This document shows, in pieces, positions 16,939 to 25,800 of a stretch of 64,000 bases of DNA. The notes beneath the pieces were generated by a model. That model ran no database searches and had not been told where the DNA came from. It worked only from the letters and a program-made list of their open reading frames with translations. Within the stretch, counting starts at the first letter, position 1. Every line of letters begins with the position of its first letter. The position numbers and the translations under genes were made by a program. The DNA lies in the NCBI RefSeq assembly GCF_049943955.1, contig NZ_JBNFTW010000007.1, positions 124,001 to 188,000 on the forward strand, read 5' to 3'. This DNA comes from Desulfosporosinus sp049943955. GTDB taxonomy: Bacteria > Bacillota > Desulfitobacteriia > Desulfitobacteriales > Desulfitobacteriaceae.

Positions 16939-17682
16939 ATGGTTAAGTTTGGGAAATCAAGGCCAGCGAAACAGACCGAGGAGATAAGGACAGATGATAG
17001 AAGAGGAGCGGAGGAAAAGCCAGTATGGTATAAGACTTGGTGGGGTGTTTTATGCGCGATTATCGTTATCTTGTTTCTTTTCTTGAGTGTTTTGGGAAAA
17101 CCTAAATGGATCCAAATCGAAGTTTCAAATGTTTTTGTTGCATTTGTCGCAGTAGGATTTACTTACCTTTTTTTACGTGTTTTACGTGTTGGGTCAATAA
17201 TTTTAAAAGTATTTTTTGGCTTATTATGGCTACTCTTTTTACCAAATACAGCTTATTTATTCACTGATCTGGGACATATTGGTTATCAATGGAGTAATAC
17301 TGTGTCTTTGTCTGGTCGGATGCTGCTTATCGTACAGTATCTACTGCTGGAATTATTCGGAATCATAATGTTTCTTTTTTCATTTCTTCCCTTTGAGAAA
17401 ATCACAGATCGGGTAAGTCTCTTCGAAAGAGGAAAAGTTACATGGTTAATATTTTTTAATTTCCTTGTTGCTTACGGAATGGTATTGGGGAGATTTCAAC
17501 ATATAAATTCTTGGGTAGTGTTTACCAATCCGCTTAAAGTATTGGAATTAGCACTAAATATCTTCTTGTCTTTTGATCTCTTAAGTCTAGTGATTTTATT
17601 TGGCTTACTCTGTAACTTTATTTATTTCCTTATCCGCAGATTGCTTCTTCAAAGAATCGAAAAGTATATATCGGATTTGTAA
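16939..17682 (+). CDS. DUF1361 family multi-spanning membrane protein
   Basis: 247 residues from the ATG at 16939 with a GGGGGGAGAGG site (an upstream ATG at 16900 lacks one). A charged cytoplasmic N-terminus of about 30 residues is followed by about seven membrane helices. The conserved FLPNTAYLFTDLGHI (about residues 100-114) and GRFQHINSW are DUF1361 landmarks. The function is unknown in the family. Single gene; a terminator hairpin lies 120 bp downstream. Confidence 0.75.
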   Translation: MVKFGKSRPAKQTEEIRTDDRRGAEEKPVWYKTWWGVLCAIIVILFLFLSVLGKPKWIQIEVSNVFVAFVAVGFTYLFLRVLRVGSIILKVFFGLLWLLFLPNTAYLFTDLGHIGYQWSNTVSLSGRMLLIVQYLLLELFGIIMFLFSFLPFEKITDRVSLFERGKVTWLIFFNFLVAYGMVLGRFQHINSWVVFTNPLKVLELALNIFLSFDLLSLVILFGLLCNFIYFLIRRLLLQRIEKYISDL

Positions 17683-17802
17683 TATCGCTTTAATTAAACG
17701 GTTGGAGCATCCTATCAGGAACAATTACTACCATTCGTTAAAAAGTATAAGCTCACAAAATTTTGTCTCTATATCCGGAGTTTTGCAGTAAAAGTTATAG
17801 TA

Positions 17803-17849
17803 AAAAGCTCTGTAAGGTACAGCGTTTATGCGGACTACAGAGCTTTTTT
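17803..17849 (+). terminator. Terminator downstream of DUF1361
   Basis: Arms AAAAGCTCTGTA and TACAGAGCTTTTTT are separated by about 20 nt and end in a T-run. Confidence 0.6.
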
Positions 17850-17916
17850 GGTATATTTGTGTTGTATATTCAGACTTGATTTGTGGTATTGAGAATTTTT
17901 TTTATTTCAGATGTGG

Positions 17917-18075
17917 TCATATCATATTTTCGAGATCAACGCTGAAAACTTTCTCCAACGGCTGCAGGATTTCATCTCTGTAATCAATTAAATAGTAATT
18001 CCGATCAAGATGTGAACAGGAACATCGTATCAACGACTGACGTATCTGGTTGACAGGATATTTTCTTAAGATTTT
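17917..18075 (-). pseudogene. Unidentified coding relic
   Basis: The minus-strand frame encodes about 52 residues (ILRKYPVNQIRQSLIRCSCS, then NYYLIDYRDEILQPLEKVF) with protein-like composition and a stop at 17917. No start codon or continuation is visible upstream. I do not recognise the family; it may be the end of a transposase or other lost gene. Confidence 0.35.
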
Positions 18076-18344
18076 AACGGCAGGTTGATTCCGTCCGGTA
18101 TTTTACCAGTTTCTTTGCAAATTTTATGTTCTTAATATTTCCAGTGGCACCGTCACAGTTAGCCCTTGTATACTTTCCTGGATTGGCAAAAGATCTATCT
18201 GGACAATCGGATCAGGAAGTAGTAGAAGCCATGAACCTGGCTTGTATGCAGCAATTATAGAGTTGCCGATCTTACCGAAATGATGGACTCACGCCTATCA
18301 GGTGAGGCATCTCTAAAGAGATACCCTGGAGACATGGATTTTGG

Positions 18345-18420
18345 GTTTGCCGGAAGCCCCTATCCTACGGCCAAAACAGTGTTTCCGTTCTTAGCGAAGT
18401 GTAGTTAGGGGAGGTTCGCA
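18345..18420 (+). repeat. IS200/IS605-type end-like repeat, copy A
   Basis: It shares over 80% identity by eye with 55777-55852, including the exact 23-nt core around AACAGTGTTTCCGTTCTTA. The outer parts (GCCCCTATC and a GTTAGGGG-like arm) fold back, followed by GGTTCG. The pattern resembles the structured right end/omega-RNA region of tnpB-type IS200/IS605 elements. No tnpA or tnpB is present. Confidence 0.5.
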
Positions 18421-18552
18421 AGTACCTTGAAAATTATATTCGAACTCATGTATAATCGAATTATAATACTATTTCATAAGATATAAGTTATATATAAGTA
18501 TTTCTACCGTTTCTGAAATTCGGAGAAATAAGCATTTAGGGGGGATGCCTAA

Positions 18553-18648
18553 ATGAATTACCAATTATTGAAGAGTGCTGCCCAAGAGGTTAGGGATGAG
18601 TTCGCTTCAAGTATCTATAATTGGCGAAGTGGATTGTTTGAAAACTAA
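18553..18648 (+). CDS. Short 31-codon frame upstream of gltX
   Basis: It starts at an ATG after AGGGGGGATGCC and encodes 31 residues (MNYQLLKSAAQEVRDEFASS...). The ribosome site is good, but the peptide matches nothing I know. It could be a leader peptide or the truncated start of a lost gene. Confidence 0.3.
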   Translation: MNYQLLKSAAQEVRDEFASSIYNWRSGLFEN

Positions 18649-18726
18649 CTATGTTGTAATTTGGACTTATATCTTGTGGTACAAATGGCTTTTTTCGAGC
18701 TAAATATTTACATAGGAGAGTAGTAC

Positions 18727-20202
18727 ATGGAAAAGATCAGAGTCAGATTTGCTCCGAGCCCTACAGGTTATTTGCACATCGGAGGAGCAAGAACAGCATT
18801 GTTCAACTGGTTATTCGCAAAAAAGCACAACGGGAAATTGATACTTCGCATTGAGGATACTGACACAGAACGACTCAAGGAAGACTCTGTAAGTCAAATA
18901 TTGAGCAGTCTCAAATGGTTAGGGATCGATTGGGATGAGGGACCGGAAAAGGGTGGCGAATTTGGCCCCTACTTTCAATCCCAACGGCAAGAACATTACA
19001 CTAAAGCAGCCCAAAGGTTAATTCATGAAAATAAAGCATACCATTGTTTTTGTAGTGCAGAAGAATTAGAAGAAGAACGTCAAAAGCAACGAAAAGAGGG
19101 GACGCCTTTTCGTTATCAGGGAAAGTGTCGAAACTTATCTCCTGAAGAAGTTCAAGATAGACTAAAGCGGGGGATTCCTTCTGTGATAAGGATGAAAGTT
19201 CCGAACTCGGGTCAAGTTGTTGTTGAAGATCTTATTAGAGGAACTGTAAGTTTTAATGCTAACCAATTCGATGACTTTATTATTGTTAAGTCGGATGGAA
19301 GCCCTGCCTATAATTTTGCTTGTGTCGTTGATGATCATGCTATGCAAATTAGCCATGTTATCCGGGCGGAGGAACATTTATCCAACACGCCAAAGCAGTG
19401 TTTAATCTATCAGGCTTTAGGTTACGAGATACCATTATTTGCGCATCTATCAATGATTTTAGCACCAGACCGCAGCAAATTGAGCAAAAGGCATGGCGCA
19501 ACCTCTGTTGGCGAATTTCAAGAAATGGGCTGTTTACCGGAAGCTTTAGTCAATTATCTGACACTGCTTGGATGGTCTCCGGCAGAGCAGCAAAGTGAAC
19601 TTATAGCTCCTACTCAAACGATCTCTGCTTTTTCGCTAGAAAAGGTTTCTAAAACCGCTGCTGTATATGATGTTCAGAAACTAATTTGGCTTAATGGACA
19701 ATATATGACCACCTATGATTTAGATAGACTAACTCTACAAGCCATACCATTTTTTATTCGGGCTGGTCTAATCAATAATATAGAAGCAGAAGAAAATCGA
19801 AAATATATTCGTGACGTCGTAAACACGGTTAGAGAAAGAGTAAGGACTCTAGGAGAATTGACCGAAGCAAGTCGTTACTATTTTCAAGACGTTGTTTCCT
19901 ATGATAAAAAGGGCCTCGAGAAATATTTTGTTAAACAAGAAGGCTTAATGTCCTTACTCGCAAAGGGCAGAGAATGTTTAAGCACCCTGGAACGATTTGA
20001 TGTTGAAAGCGTTGAAAGAGCTTATCGCCAGTTAATTGCGGAACTAAAGATTAAAGGCGGTACGATCATTCACCCAACAAGATTAGCCTTAACAGGGCAA
20101 ACCGTTAGCCCTGGTTTGTTTGATGTCATGGCTTTGCTAGGGAAAAAGAAATGCTTAGAACGTTTAGATAAAGCTATTGAATATCTTGAAAAAAAATTTT
20201 AA
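18727..20202 (+). CDS. gltX: Glutamyl-tRNA synthetase
   Basis: 491 residues, the usual length. The class I signature is RFAPSPTGYLHIGGARTALF (HIGH-like HIGG at residues 17-20), and the KMSKS-like loop is KLSKR at residues 251-255. LRIEDTDTERL and NYLTLLGWSP are further GluRS blocks. The ATG follows AGGAGAG. It charges tRNA-Glu, and probably also tRNA-Gln if, as in most clostridia, no GlnRS exists (inference). Genes for tRNA-Gln, tRNA-Glu and tRNA-Lys follow within 120-280 bp on the same strand. Confidence 0.95.
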   Translation: MEKIRVRFAPSPTGYLHIGGARTALFNWLFAKKHNGKLILRIEDTDTERLKEDSVSQILSSLKWLGIDWDEGPEKGGEFGPYFQSQRQEHYTKAAQRLIHENKAYHCFCSAEELEEERQKQRKEGTPFRYQGKCRNLSPEEVQDRLKRGIPSVIRMKVPNSGQVVVEDLIRGTVSFNANQFDDFIIVKSDGSPAYNFACVVDDHAMQISHVIRAEEHLSNTPKQCLIYQALGYEIPLFAHLSMILAPDRSKLSKRHGATSVGEFQEMGCLPEALVNYLTLLGWSPAEQQSELIAPTQTISAFSLEKVSKTAAVYDVQKLIWLNGQYMTTYDLDRLTLQAIPFFIRAGLINNIEAEENRKYIRDVVNTVRERVRTLGELTEASRYYFQDVVSYDKKGLEKYFVKQEGLMSLLAKGRECLSTLERFDVESVERAYRQLIAELKIKGGTIIHPTRLALTGQTVSPGLFDVMALLGKKKCLERLDKAIEYLEKKF

Positions 20203-20318
20203 AAAAGACTAGCGTATGAGTTATAAATGGATTATAATAAAGGCCGTGACATAATCCAAATCAAATGATTATGCATAATGTAATGATGATGCTTATTGAA
20301 TTTAAAGGCATCCAGTAT

Positions 20319-20392
20319 TCCGGGATTGTGTAGTGGTAGCACGTGTGACTCTGAATCACATAGCCTAGGTTCGAATCCTAGTCCCGGAGCCA
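20319..20392 (+). tRNA. tRNA-Gln (CTG)
   Basis: Cloverleaf: acceptor TCCGGGA/TCCCGGA, anticodon arm TGTGA-CTCTGAA-TCACA with anticodon CTG, T-loop GGTTCGAATCC, and encoded CCA. Confidence 0.93.
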
Positions 20393-20398
20393 AATTAC

Positions 20399-20474
20399 GG
20401 CCCCATAGTCAAGAGGCCTAAGACGCTGCCCTCTCAAGGCGGAAACACGGGTTCGAATCCCGTTGGGGCTACCA
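20399..20474 (+). tRNA. tRNA-Glu (CTC)
   Basis: Acceptor GGCCCCA/TGGGGCT (first pair G-U, as in other Firmicute tRNA-Glu), anticodon arm CTGCC-CTCTCAA-GGCGG with anticodon CTC, T-arm GGGTTCGAATCCC, and encoded CCA. It starts 7 nt after tRNA-Gln. Confidence 0.92.
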
Positions 20475-20480
20475 ATTTAC

Positions 20481-20556
20481 GCGCCACTAGCTCAGCTGGT
20501 AGAGCATCCGACTCTTAATCGGCAGGTCCGCGGTTCGATCCCGCGGTGGCGCACCA
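20481..20556 (+). tRNA. tRNA-Lys (CTT)
   Basis: Acceptor GCGCCAC/GTGGCGC, D-loop AGCTCAGCTGGTAGAGC, anticodon loop CTCTTAA with anticodon CTT, T-arm GCGGTTCGATCCCGC, and encoded CCA. It is followed by a strong terminator. Confidence 0.94.
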
Positions 20557-20568
20557 AAGGAATGTATT

Positions 20569-20595
20569 ATCCCGCAAGTGATTGCGGGATTTTTT
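20569..20595 (+). terminator. Terminator of the gltX-tRNA cluster
   Basis: A 9-bp perfect stem ATCCCGCAA/TTGCGGGAT with loop GTGA and a T-run, 12 bp after tRNA-Lys. It could also end transcription of the opposing aminotransferase gene. Confidence 0.85.
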
Positions 20596-20607
20596 GCGTC
20601 ACAAATC

Positions 20608-21771
20608 TTACAAAGTATTTAAACTCCGCCATATACAATCGATTACTTTGAAAACTTCCTTTTCTGTGTTGAAATGGCTAAAGCTGAAACGTACAGTTCC
20701 GTGTGGAAAAGTACCCAAAGTTCTGTGAGCAGACGGAGCACAATGAAGTCCTGAGCGTGTCATTATTCCATGTTCTTTATATAGAAGATAGCTAACCTCC
20801 GAATTATCATGTTTCGGAAAATTGATTGAGATGATTGACGTTCTATCCTGAAGATCTTTCTTTCCGATTAATTGCGCTGATGGAATCTCCAATAACCGGG
20901 TCATAAATAGATTCAGTAAATGTAATTCTTGTTCGTGGATTCTATCGATGCCAACTTTGAAAAGGTATTTTAGAGCAGCATTAAGTCCAAAAATTCCAGG
21001 AATATTTAGTGTTCCTGCTTCAAATTTATCTGGCATATAAGCGGGTTGTGTTTCTAGTTCGGAAAGACTTCCTGTACCTCCTTCAATCAGTGGTTCAATA
21101 GACGGCTCAATCCGTTTATTTACTAGAAAGCCACCTATCCCTTGGGGACCAAGCAATCCTTTATGTCCGGTAAAGGCTAGTGCGTCAACCTCAAGCCAAT
21201 TCATGTCCATCTCTGTAAAGCCCGCAGTTTGGGCACTGTCCACGATGAAAAAAATATTATTCTCATGGCAGAAGTGACCGATCTCCTTCAAGGGCAGCAT
21301 TGTACCGCAAACATTGGAAGCAGCGGTCATAAATATTGCCTTCGTATTTGCTTGAATCAAGCTTGGAAGAGATTCAACTTGATCCAGTGATAATGCCCCT
21401 TCTTTATTACATTCCAGGATATCGACTTCAAGATTTCGTGCTCTTAAGTTGTTCAATGGCCGCATAACAGCATTATGTTCCATTGAAGACACTATGACAT
21501 GATCTCCAGGTTTCAGGAGACCTTTGATGATGACGTTCATGCTTTCTGTTACGTTTTTTGTAAATACAACATTCTCGGGTTTATCAAAGTGAAACAGACG
21601 GCAGAGCAATTCTCTTGTTTCATAAACTACTTCTTCTGTTTGATAGGCTTTTGTATAAGCCCCTCTATTAACGTTGCAGCCAATGGAAGATAAAAAATGC
21701 GAAACCGTCTCAGCTACACCCGGTGCCTTTGGGTATGAAGTAGCAGCATTATCTAAATATATCTCTTTCAT
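20608..21771 (-). CDS. Cysteine-desulfurase/selenocysteine-lyase-like class V aminotransferase
   Basis: 387 residues; ATG after GGAGTGAAG. It has the PLP lysine segment LAFTGHKGLLGPQGIGGFLV (Schiff-base Lys in GHKG) and the catalytic-Cys loop RSGLHCAPSAHRTLGT, ending with GTVRFSFSHFNTEKEV. This matches the class V family (TIGR01977-like) that clusters with selenium-metabolism genes in clostridia. It releases S or Se from (seleno)cysteine. A DUF3343 protein is encoded 85 bp upstream on the same strand, in keeping with a role in Se/S delivery. Confidence 0.85.
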   Translation of the reverse strand: MKEIYLDNAATSYPKAPGVAETVSHFLSSIGCNVNRGAYTKAYQTEEVVYETRELLCRLFHFDKPENVVFTKNVTESMNVIIKGLLKPGDHVIVSSMEHNAVMRPLNNLRARNLEVDILECNKEGALSLDQVESLPSLIQANTKAIFMTAASNVCGTMLPLKEIGHFCHENNIFFIVDSAQTAGFTEMDMNWLEVDALAFTGHKGLLGPQGIGGFLVNKRIEPSIEPLIEGGTGSLSELETQPAYMPDKFEAGTLNIPGIFGLNAALKYLFKVGIDRIHEQELHLLNLFMTRLLEIPSAQLIGKKDLQDRTSIISINFPKHDNSEVSYLLYKEHGIMTRSGLHCAPSAHRTLGTFPHGTVRFSFSHFNTEKEVFKVIDCIWRSLNTL

Positions 21772-21856
21772 GGCTTCACTCCAAAACTATATGTTTATCC
21801 TTTAATATCATTTTATAGACGTCTGATCAGCAGATACTTCACTATCAGACCAGCTG

Positions 21857-22108
21857 TTAGTGGCTTTTAGCGTACTTTAAACTATACTGATTGCCTTTAA
21901 TATTATATATTTGCTTAATATCCTGGATTAACAACATACTCAAATCTCCTTTATAGTAAAACTCCACTCCTACTGCGCAACTTGTGCTAATATTTCGGGG
22001 TACGGGCTTAATTTCTGCTGCTATGGTATTGTTACGCAAAAACCTATTAAACCTTATTGCGCCAGAAGTGGTGAAAAATATTGCAAAATATAATTCGCCT
22101 GATTCCAT
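21857..22108 (-). CDS. DUF3343 protein, putative Se/S carrier
   Basis: 83 residues; ATG nine nt after AAGGAGA. It matches the DUF3343 pattern: an N-terminal strand YFAIFFTTSGAIRFNRFL, then AAEIKPVPRNISTSCAVGVEF, where the conserved Cys follows the PVPR..S.SC motif. This family is linked in many genomes to class V aminotransferases and YedF and is suspected to carry sulfur or selenium. Probably co-transcribed with the downstream desulfurase-like gene. Confidence 0.75.
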   Translation of the reverse strand: MESGELYFAIFFTTSGAIRFNRFLRNNTIAAEIKPVPRNISTSCAVGVEFYYKGDLSMLLIQDIKQIYNIKGNQYSLKYAKSH

Positions 22109-22646
22109 TTTGAGAAGTCTCCTTCTAAGCCTTTATGTACTTAATAAATGTTGAAACATGAACTCATTAGGAAAAGGTCATTACACAATATAAGTATGAA
22201 GAACCTTTTTAAACTGGAACCATATCGAGAATTATATTACTGATCTAGTTTCAATAAATGAAAGCCAACAAACTGAATTATACAAGCAGGACATGATCGG
22301 ACGGAGTAAGAGGTATGGAAATAGAGTTAGACAAGAGAAGAAAACAAAAGGCGGAATTATAGTTGCGGTTGGAAAACTTTGATCCAATCGTAAGACTCCC
22401 ACGTCAAGTGGGAGTGGTTCCCATACCTTGCTTCGGTGGGGGTATAGAGTCCCCCACCGAAGCCCCGATGTTCAGCTTTAGTTGAACAAGTTTTCTGGCG
22501 TTGTTGAAATTTTCATAATAAATATTTAAGAAAGACTAGCGTATAAAGTTTCGAAAGGCTATAATATGTGTTATAAGTTAAATCGAATGACACTACATAA
22601 TTATTATGTTATGATTGATTATGTTGTGAATGAGGAGTGAGACATT
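22109..22646. other. Intergenic region between DUF3343 and the formate dehydrogenase gene
   Basis: Divergent promoter region. It holds two strong hairpins (22395-22415 and 22430-22463) but no gene. Confidence 0.5.
22395..22463. repeat. Two adjacent strong hairpins, IS200/IS605-end-like
   Basis: The first hairpin is ACTCCCAC-GTCAA-GTGGGAGT followed by GGTTC, the layout of an IS200/IS605 right end. The second is a perfect 13-bp stem (GCTTCGGTGGGGG with its complement) around an 8-nt loop, without a T-run. No transposase is nearby. Confidence 0.45.
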
Positions 22647-25328
22647 TTGGAGTGGTTTACTTTAACCATTGATGGACGAGAAGTCAGTGTCCCAAAAGGA
22701 ACGACTGTACTTGAAGCCTGTCGCATGCATGATATCTCAATTCCAACCTTGTGTCATGACCCGGAACTCACCTCTGCCGGTGCTTGTCGTTTGTGTATCG
22801 TTCAAATTGAAGGGATACGTAATCTTCCCCCATCTTGTGTGACCCAGGTTACCCAAGGCATGGTCGTTCAAACTCAAAATTCCAGAGTTCGGGCAGCCCG
22901 CAAAACAATTCTGGAACTGTTGGTGGCGAATCATCCGTTAGATTGTATGACATGTCAAAGGATGGGGAACTGCTCCTTAGCCCAATATGCTTATGAATAC
23001 GGTGTCACCGGAGCGCTTTATCAAGGTGAGCGCCGTAATCTTCCTGTGGACAAAGAAAACCCCTTCATTATAAGAGATCCTAATAAATGTATCTTGTGCG
23101 GTAAATGCATTCGGGCGTGTGATGAGATCCAAGGACGGAGCGTTTTGGATTTCTCTTTCCGTGGCTTCGATACCCAAGTCGGTCCGGCTTTTAATCTTCC
23201 CTATCACGAATCTGATTGCGTCTTCTGTGGTTCCTGTGTCTCGGTCTGTCCGGTCGGAGCGTTAACTGAAAAGAAGATGGCTGGCAAGGGACGTCCCTGG
23301 AACGTAGCGAAAGTTCAAACCACTTGCCCATTTTGTGGGACAGGCTGCAACTTCGATCTTAACGTGAAAGACGGAAAAGTCATTGGCGTAACCTCAAACC
23401 CCAATGCTCCGGTTAATGGTAAAGCCTTATGTGTCAAAGGGCGGTTCGGGATGGATATGATTTACAACCAAAATCGGTTAACGTCACCTTTGATACGAAA
23501 AAAAGGGGTATTGGTTCCTGCAGAATGGGATGAGGCCTTAGACTTAGTGGCAAAAAAGTTTCAAGAAATTAAATATGATTATGGAGCGAGTGCCCTTGCT
23601 GCCTTAAGTTCAGCTCATTGCACGAACGAGGAAAATTATCTCATGCAAAAGTTCATGCGTGCGGTCATCGGGACCAACAATATCGACCACTGTGCCAGAG
23701 TCTGTCACGCCCCTACAGTAGCCGGACTGGCAGTTTCATTCGGGTCAGGAGCTTCAACGAACTCTTTCGACGAAATTCCGGATGCCAAAGTTATGTTTGT
23801 TATTGGTGCTAACCCCACAGAAGCTCACCCTGTCGTTGGAGCAAAGATGAAACAAGCCTTAGCCAAAGGGGCAAAGCTAATTGTCGCTGATCCTCGCAAA
23901 ATTGAACTGGCAGAGAGTTCGGATCTATGGCTAAGACTCCGCCCAGGGACGGATGTTGCTCTCATTAATGGGATCATGAACATTATTCTAGCAAATGGCT
24001 GGGAAGATCGTTCGTTCATCGAAAAACGTACAGAAGGGTTTGAAGAATTCCGTGAGAACCTTGGAAATTACCCGCCGGAATTAGTGAGTCAGATCACTGG
24101 TGTTCCCGTGGAACAGCTTATTGAGGCGGCTAAAATCTATGCTACGACAGAACGGGCCATGATTTTCTACACCTTGGGGATAACAGAGCACACCACAGGT
24201 ACGGATAACGTAATGAGTTTGGCAAACCTTGCTATGCTAACGGGCAATGTAGGTAAGAAATATTCTGGAGTTAATCCCTTGCGTGGACAAAATAATGTTC
24301 AAGGGTCATGTGACATGGGTGCATTGCCTGGCGACTATCCAGGGTACCAGAAGGTTACAAATCCAGAGGTCCAAAAGAAATTTGAAGAAGCATGGGGCGT
24401 AACGCTAAGTCCAAATGTTGGACTCATGCTTCCTGATATGTTTCCGGCAGCCATTAACAAAGATTTACGCGCTATGTATATTATGGGCGAAGATCCGGTG
24501 GTTACCGATGCCGATGCCAATCATGTGCGCAGGGGACTGAAATCCCTTGATTTCCTTGTAGTACAAGACATCTTTATGTCAGAGACGGCTAAAATGGCGG
24601 ATGTTGTTTTGCCAGGAGCTAGTTTTGCAGAAAAGAGCGGAACATTTACCAATGCCGAACGGCGAATTCAGATGGTCAATCAGGCTATCCTGCCTATTAG
24701 TAATGCTAAAACTGATGGAGAAATCCTTTGTGAACTCGCCAACCGTATGGGATATCCGTTTTCCTATAACTCTTCAGCAGAAATCATGCGGGAAGTGGCA
24801 AGGCTTACGCCTTTGTACGGAGGAGTTACCCATCAGCGTCTTGGGACGCAAGGACTGCAGTGGCCGGTACCGACCCCAGAACATCCCGGGAGTCAGGTCT
24901 TACACCAAGAAAGATTCTCGCGCGGTAAAGGACTCTTTATGGCAATTTCCTATCAGGAGGCGAATGAACTGCCTGATGAACAGTACCCGTTCCTTCTCAG
25001 CACAGGCCGTAAACTTTCACATTATAATGTTTTTACGCAGAACTCAGAGGCACTCGATAGCTATTCTCCGAAAGAATTAGCAGAGATTAACCCTTTGGAT
25101 GCTAAAAGGCTGGACGTTGAAAATGGGGAACGAGTAAAAGTGACTTCCCGACGAGGGGAACTGGAAACAAAGATTCAAATAACTGATCGTGTTCCATCTG
25201 GTATAGTTTTTATGACGTTTCATTATAAGGAGACGCCTACTAATGTCTTAACCAATGGAGCTTCAGACAAAGTTTCTAAAACCTACGAATATAAGGCCTG
25301 TGGCGTAAAACTTACAAAGATTGGTTAA
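22647..25328 (+). CDS. fdhF: Formate dehydrogenase alpha subunit, NuoG-like N-terminus, Cys type
   Basis: 893 residues from a TTG after GAGGAGTGAG. In order: a [2Fe-2S] ferredoxin domain (CHDPELTSAGACRLCIV), a His-Cys3 [4Fe-4S] site (HPLDCMTCQRMGNC), two [4Fe-4S] motifs (CILCGKCIRACDE; CVFCGSCVSVCPVGA), the molybdopterin-domain cluster CPFCGTGCNF, and the bis-MGD oxidoreductase body with a C-terminal dinucleotide-binding domain. The active-site residue is Cys353 in CARVCHAP, encoded by TGT, where many relatives have selenocysteine. It oxidises formate to CO2 in the cytoplasm. No NuoE/F-type partner lies in the window, so the electron acceptor is unknown. Confidence 0.92.
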   Translation: MEWFTLTIDGREVSVPKGTTVLEACRMHDISIPTLCHDPELTSAGACRLCIVQIEGIRNLPPSCVTQVTQGMVVQTQNSRVRAARKTILELLVANHPLDCMTCQRMGNCSLAQYAYEYGVTGALYQGERRNLPVDKENPFIIRDPNKCILCGKCIRACDEIQGRSVLDFSFRGFDTQVGPAFNLPYHESDCVFCGSCVSVCPVGALTEKKMAGKGRPWNVAKVQTTCPFCGTGCNFDLNVKDGKVIGVTSNPNAPVNGKALCVKGRFGMDMIYNQNRLTSPLIRKKGVLVPAEWDEALDLVAKKFQEIKYDYGASALAALSSAHCTNEENYLMQKFMRAVIGTNNIDHCARVCHAPTVAGLAVSFGSGASTNSFDEIPDAKVMFVIGANPTEAHPVVGAKMKQALAKGAKLIVADPRKIELAESSDLWLRLRPGTDVALINGIMNIILANGWEDRSFIEKRTEGFEEFRENLGNYPPELVSQITGVPVEQLIEAAKIYATTERAMIFYTLGITEHTTGTDNVMSLANLAMLTGNVGKKYSGVNPLRGQNNVQGSCDMGALPGDYPGYQKVTNPEVQKKFEEAWGVTLSPNVGLMLPDMFPAAINKDLRAMYIMGEDPVVTDADANHVRRGLKSLDFLVVQDIFMSETAKMADVVLPGASFAEKSGTFTNAERRIQMVNQAILPISNAKTDGEILCELANRMGYPFSYNSSAEIMREVARLTPLYGGVTHQRLGTQGLQWPVPTPEHPGSQVLHQERFSRGKGLFMAISYQEANELPDEQYPFLLSTGRKLSHYNVFTQNSEALDSYSPKELAEINPLDAKRLDVENGERVKVTSRRGELETKIQITDRVPSGIVFMTFHYKETPTNVLTNGASDKVSKTYEYKACGVKLTKIG

Positions 25329-25375
25329 ATCAAAAGTATAAAATTCGAATATAGTTTAAAAAGGAGTGACGTTAG

Positions 25376-25717
25376 ATGGTTAAAATAACTGAACTTGCAG
25401 CCCAAAAAGTTAAAGAAATACTAAAAGCCCAAAACAAAGAGAATTCATCTCTCCGTCTTTATCTTGCGGGGATGGGCTGCAGCGGCCCGAATTTCGGCAT
25501 GGCTCTTGATGATTCGAAAACGGATGATGATATTCTGGACGAAGAATACGGTGTTTCAATACTCATAGAGAAGAAACTCTCTAATTATTTAGAAGGAGCC
25601 GTCATAGACTATATGGAGACAGAAACCGGCGGAGGCTTTGAGATACGTCCGGCAGTACCCTTTAATGGCGGAGGATGTGACAGCGGTTGCTGCGGAGGAT
25701 GCGGCGGTAGTTGCTAA
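25376..25717 (+). CDS. IscA/HesB-like iron-sulfur protein with Cys-rich tail
   Basis: 113 residues; ATG after AAAGGAGTGACG. It has the HesB fold pattern: ITELAAQKVKEILKAQN, LRLYLAGMGCSGPNFGMAL, GVSILIEKKLSNYLEGAVIDY. The usual C-terminal CGCG of A-type carriers is replaced by GGGCDSGCCGGCGGSC, which offers five Cys. It lies 47 bp after the formate dehydrogenase gene and ends in a hairpin, so it probably serves cluster supply or repair for that enzyme (inference). Confidence 0.8.
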   Translation: MVKITELAAQKVKEILKAQNKENSSLRLYLAGMGCSGPNFGMALDDSKTDDDILDEEYGVSILIEKKLSNYLEGAVIDYMETETGGGFEIRPAVPFNGGGCDSGCCGGCGGSC

Positions 25718-25725
25718 TACTGAAA

Positions 25726-25754
25726 TTGCGCTGCCAGCTCAGTTGGCAGCGCAA
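25726..25754 (+). terminator. Hairpin after the IscA-like gene
   Basis: An 11-bp stem TTGCGCTGCCA/TGGCAGCGCAA, 9 nt after the stop codon. It has no long T-run, so its strength as a terminator is uncertain. Confidence 0.5.
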
Positions 25755-25800
25755 CCGTCTCTTAGTTGCCATCTCCCTAGTTCGAATATTAAGTGGCGCG

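Larger units (their letters stand above)
17683..18726. other. 1-kb intergenic region before gltX with relics
   Basis: It contains a repeat-like segment (17702-17750), a terminator (17803-17849), an unidentified minus-strand coding relic (17917-18075), an IS200/IS605-like end repeat (18345-18420) and a 31-codon frame (18553-18648). No intact gene of normal size. Confidence 0.5.

Noticed and set aside
16939..17682. DUF1361 protein as a transporter of known substrate
   Set aside because: No motif supports a substrate; only the DUF1361 pattern can be claimed.
23700..23710. Selenocysteine in the formate dehydrogenase
   Set aside because: The codon is TGT, so the active-site residue is Cys, not Sec.
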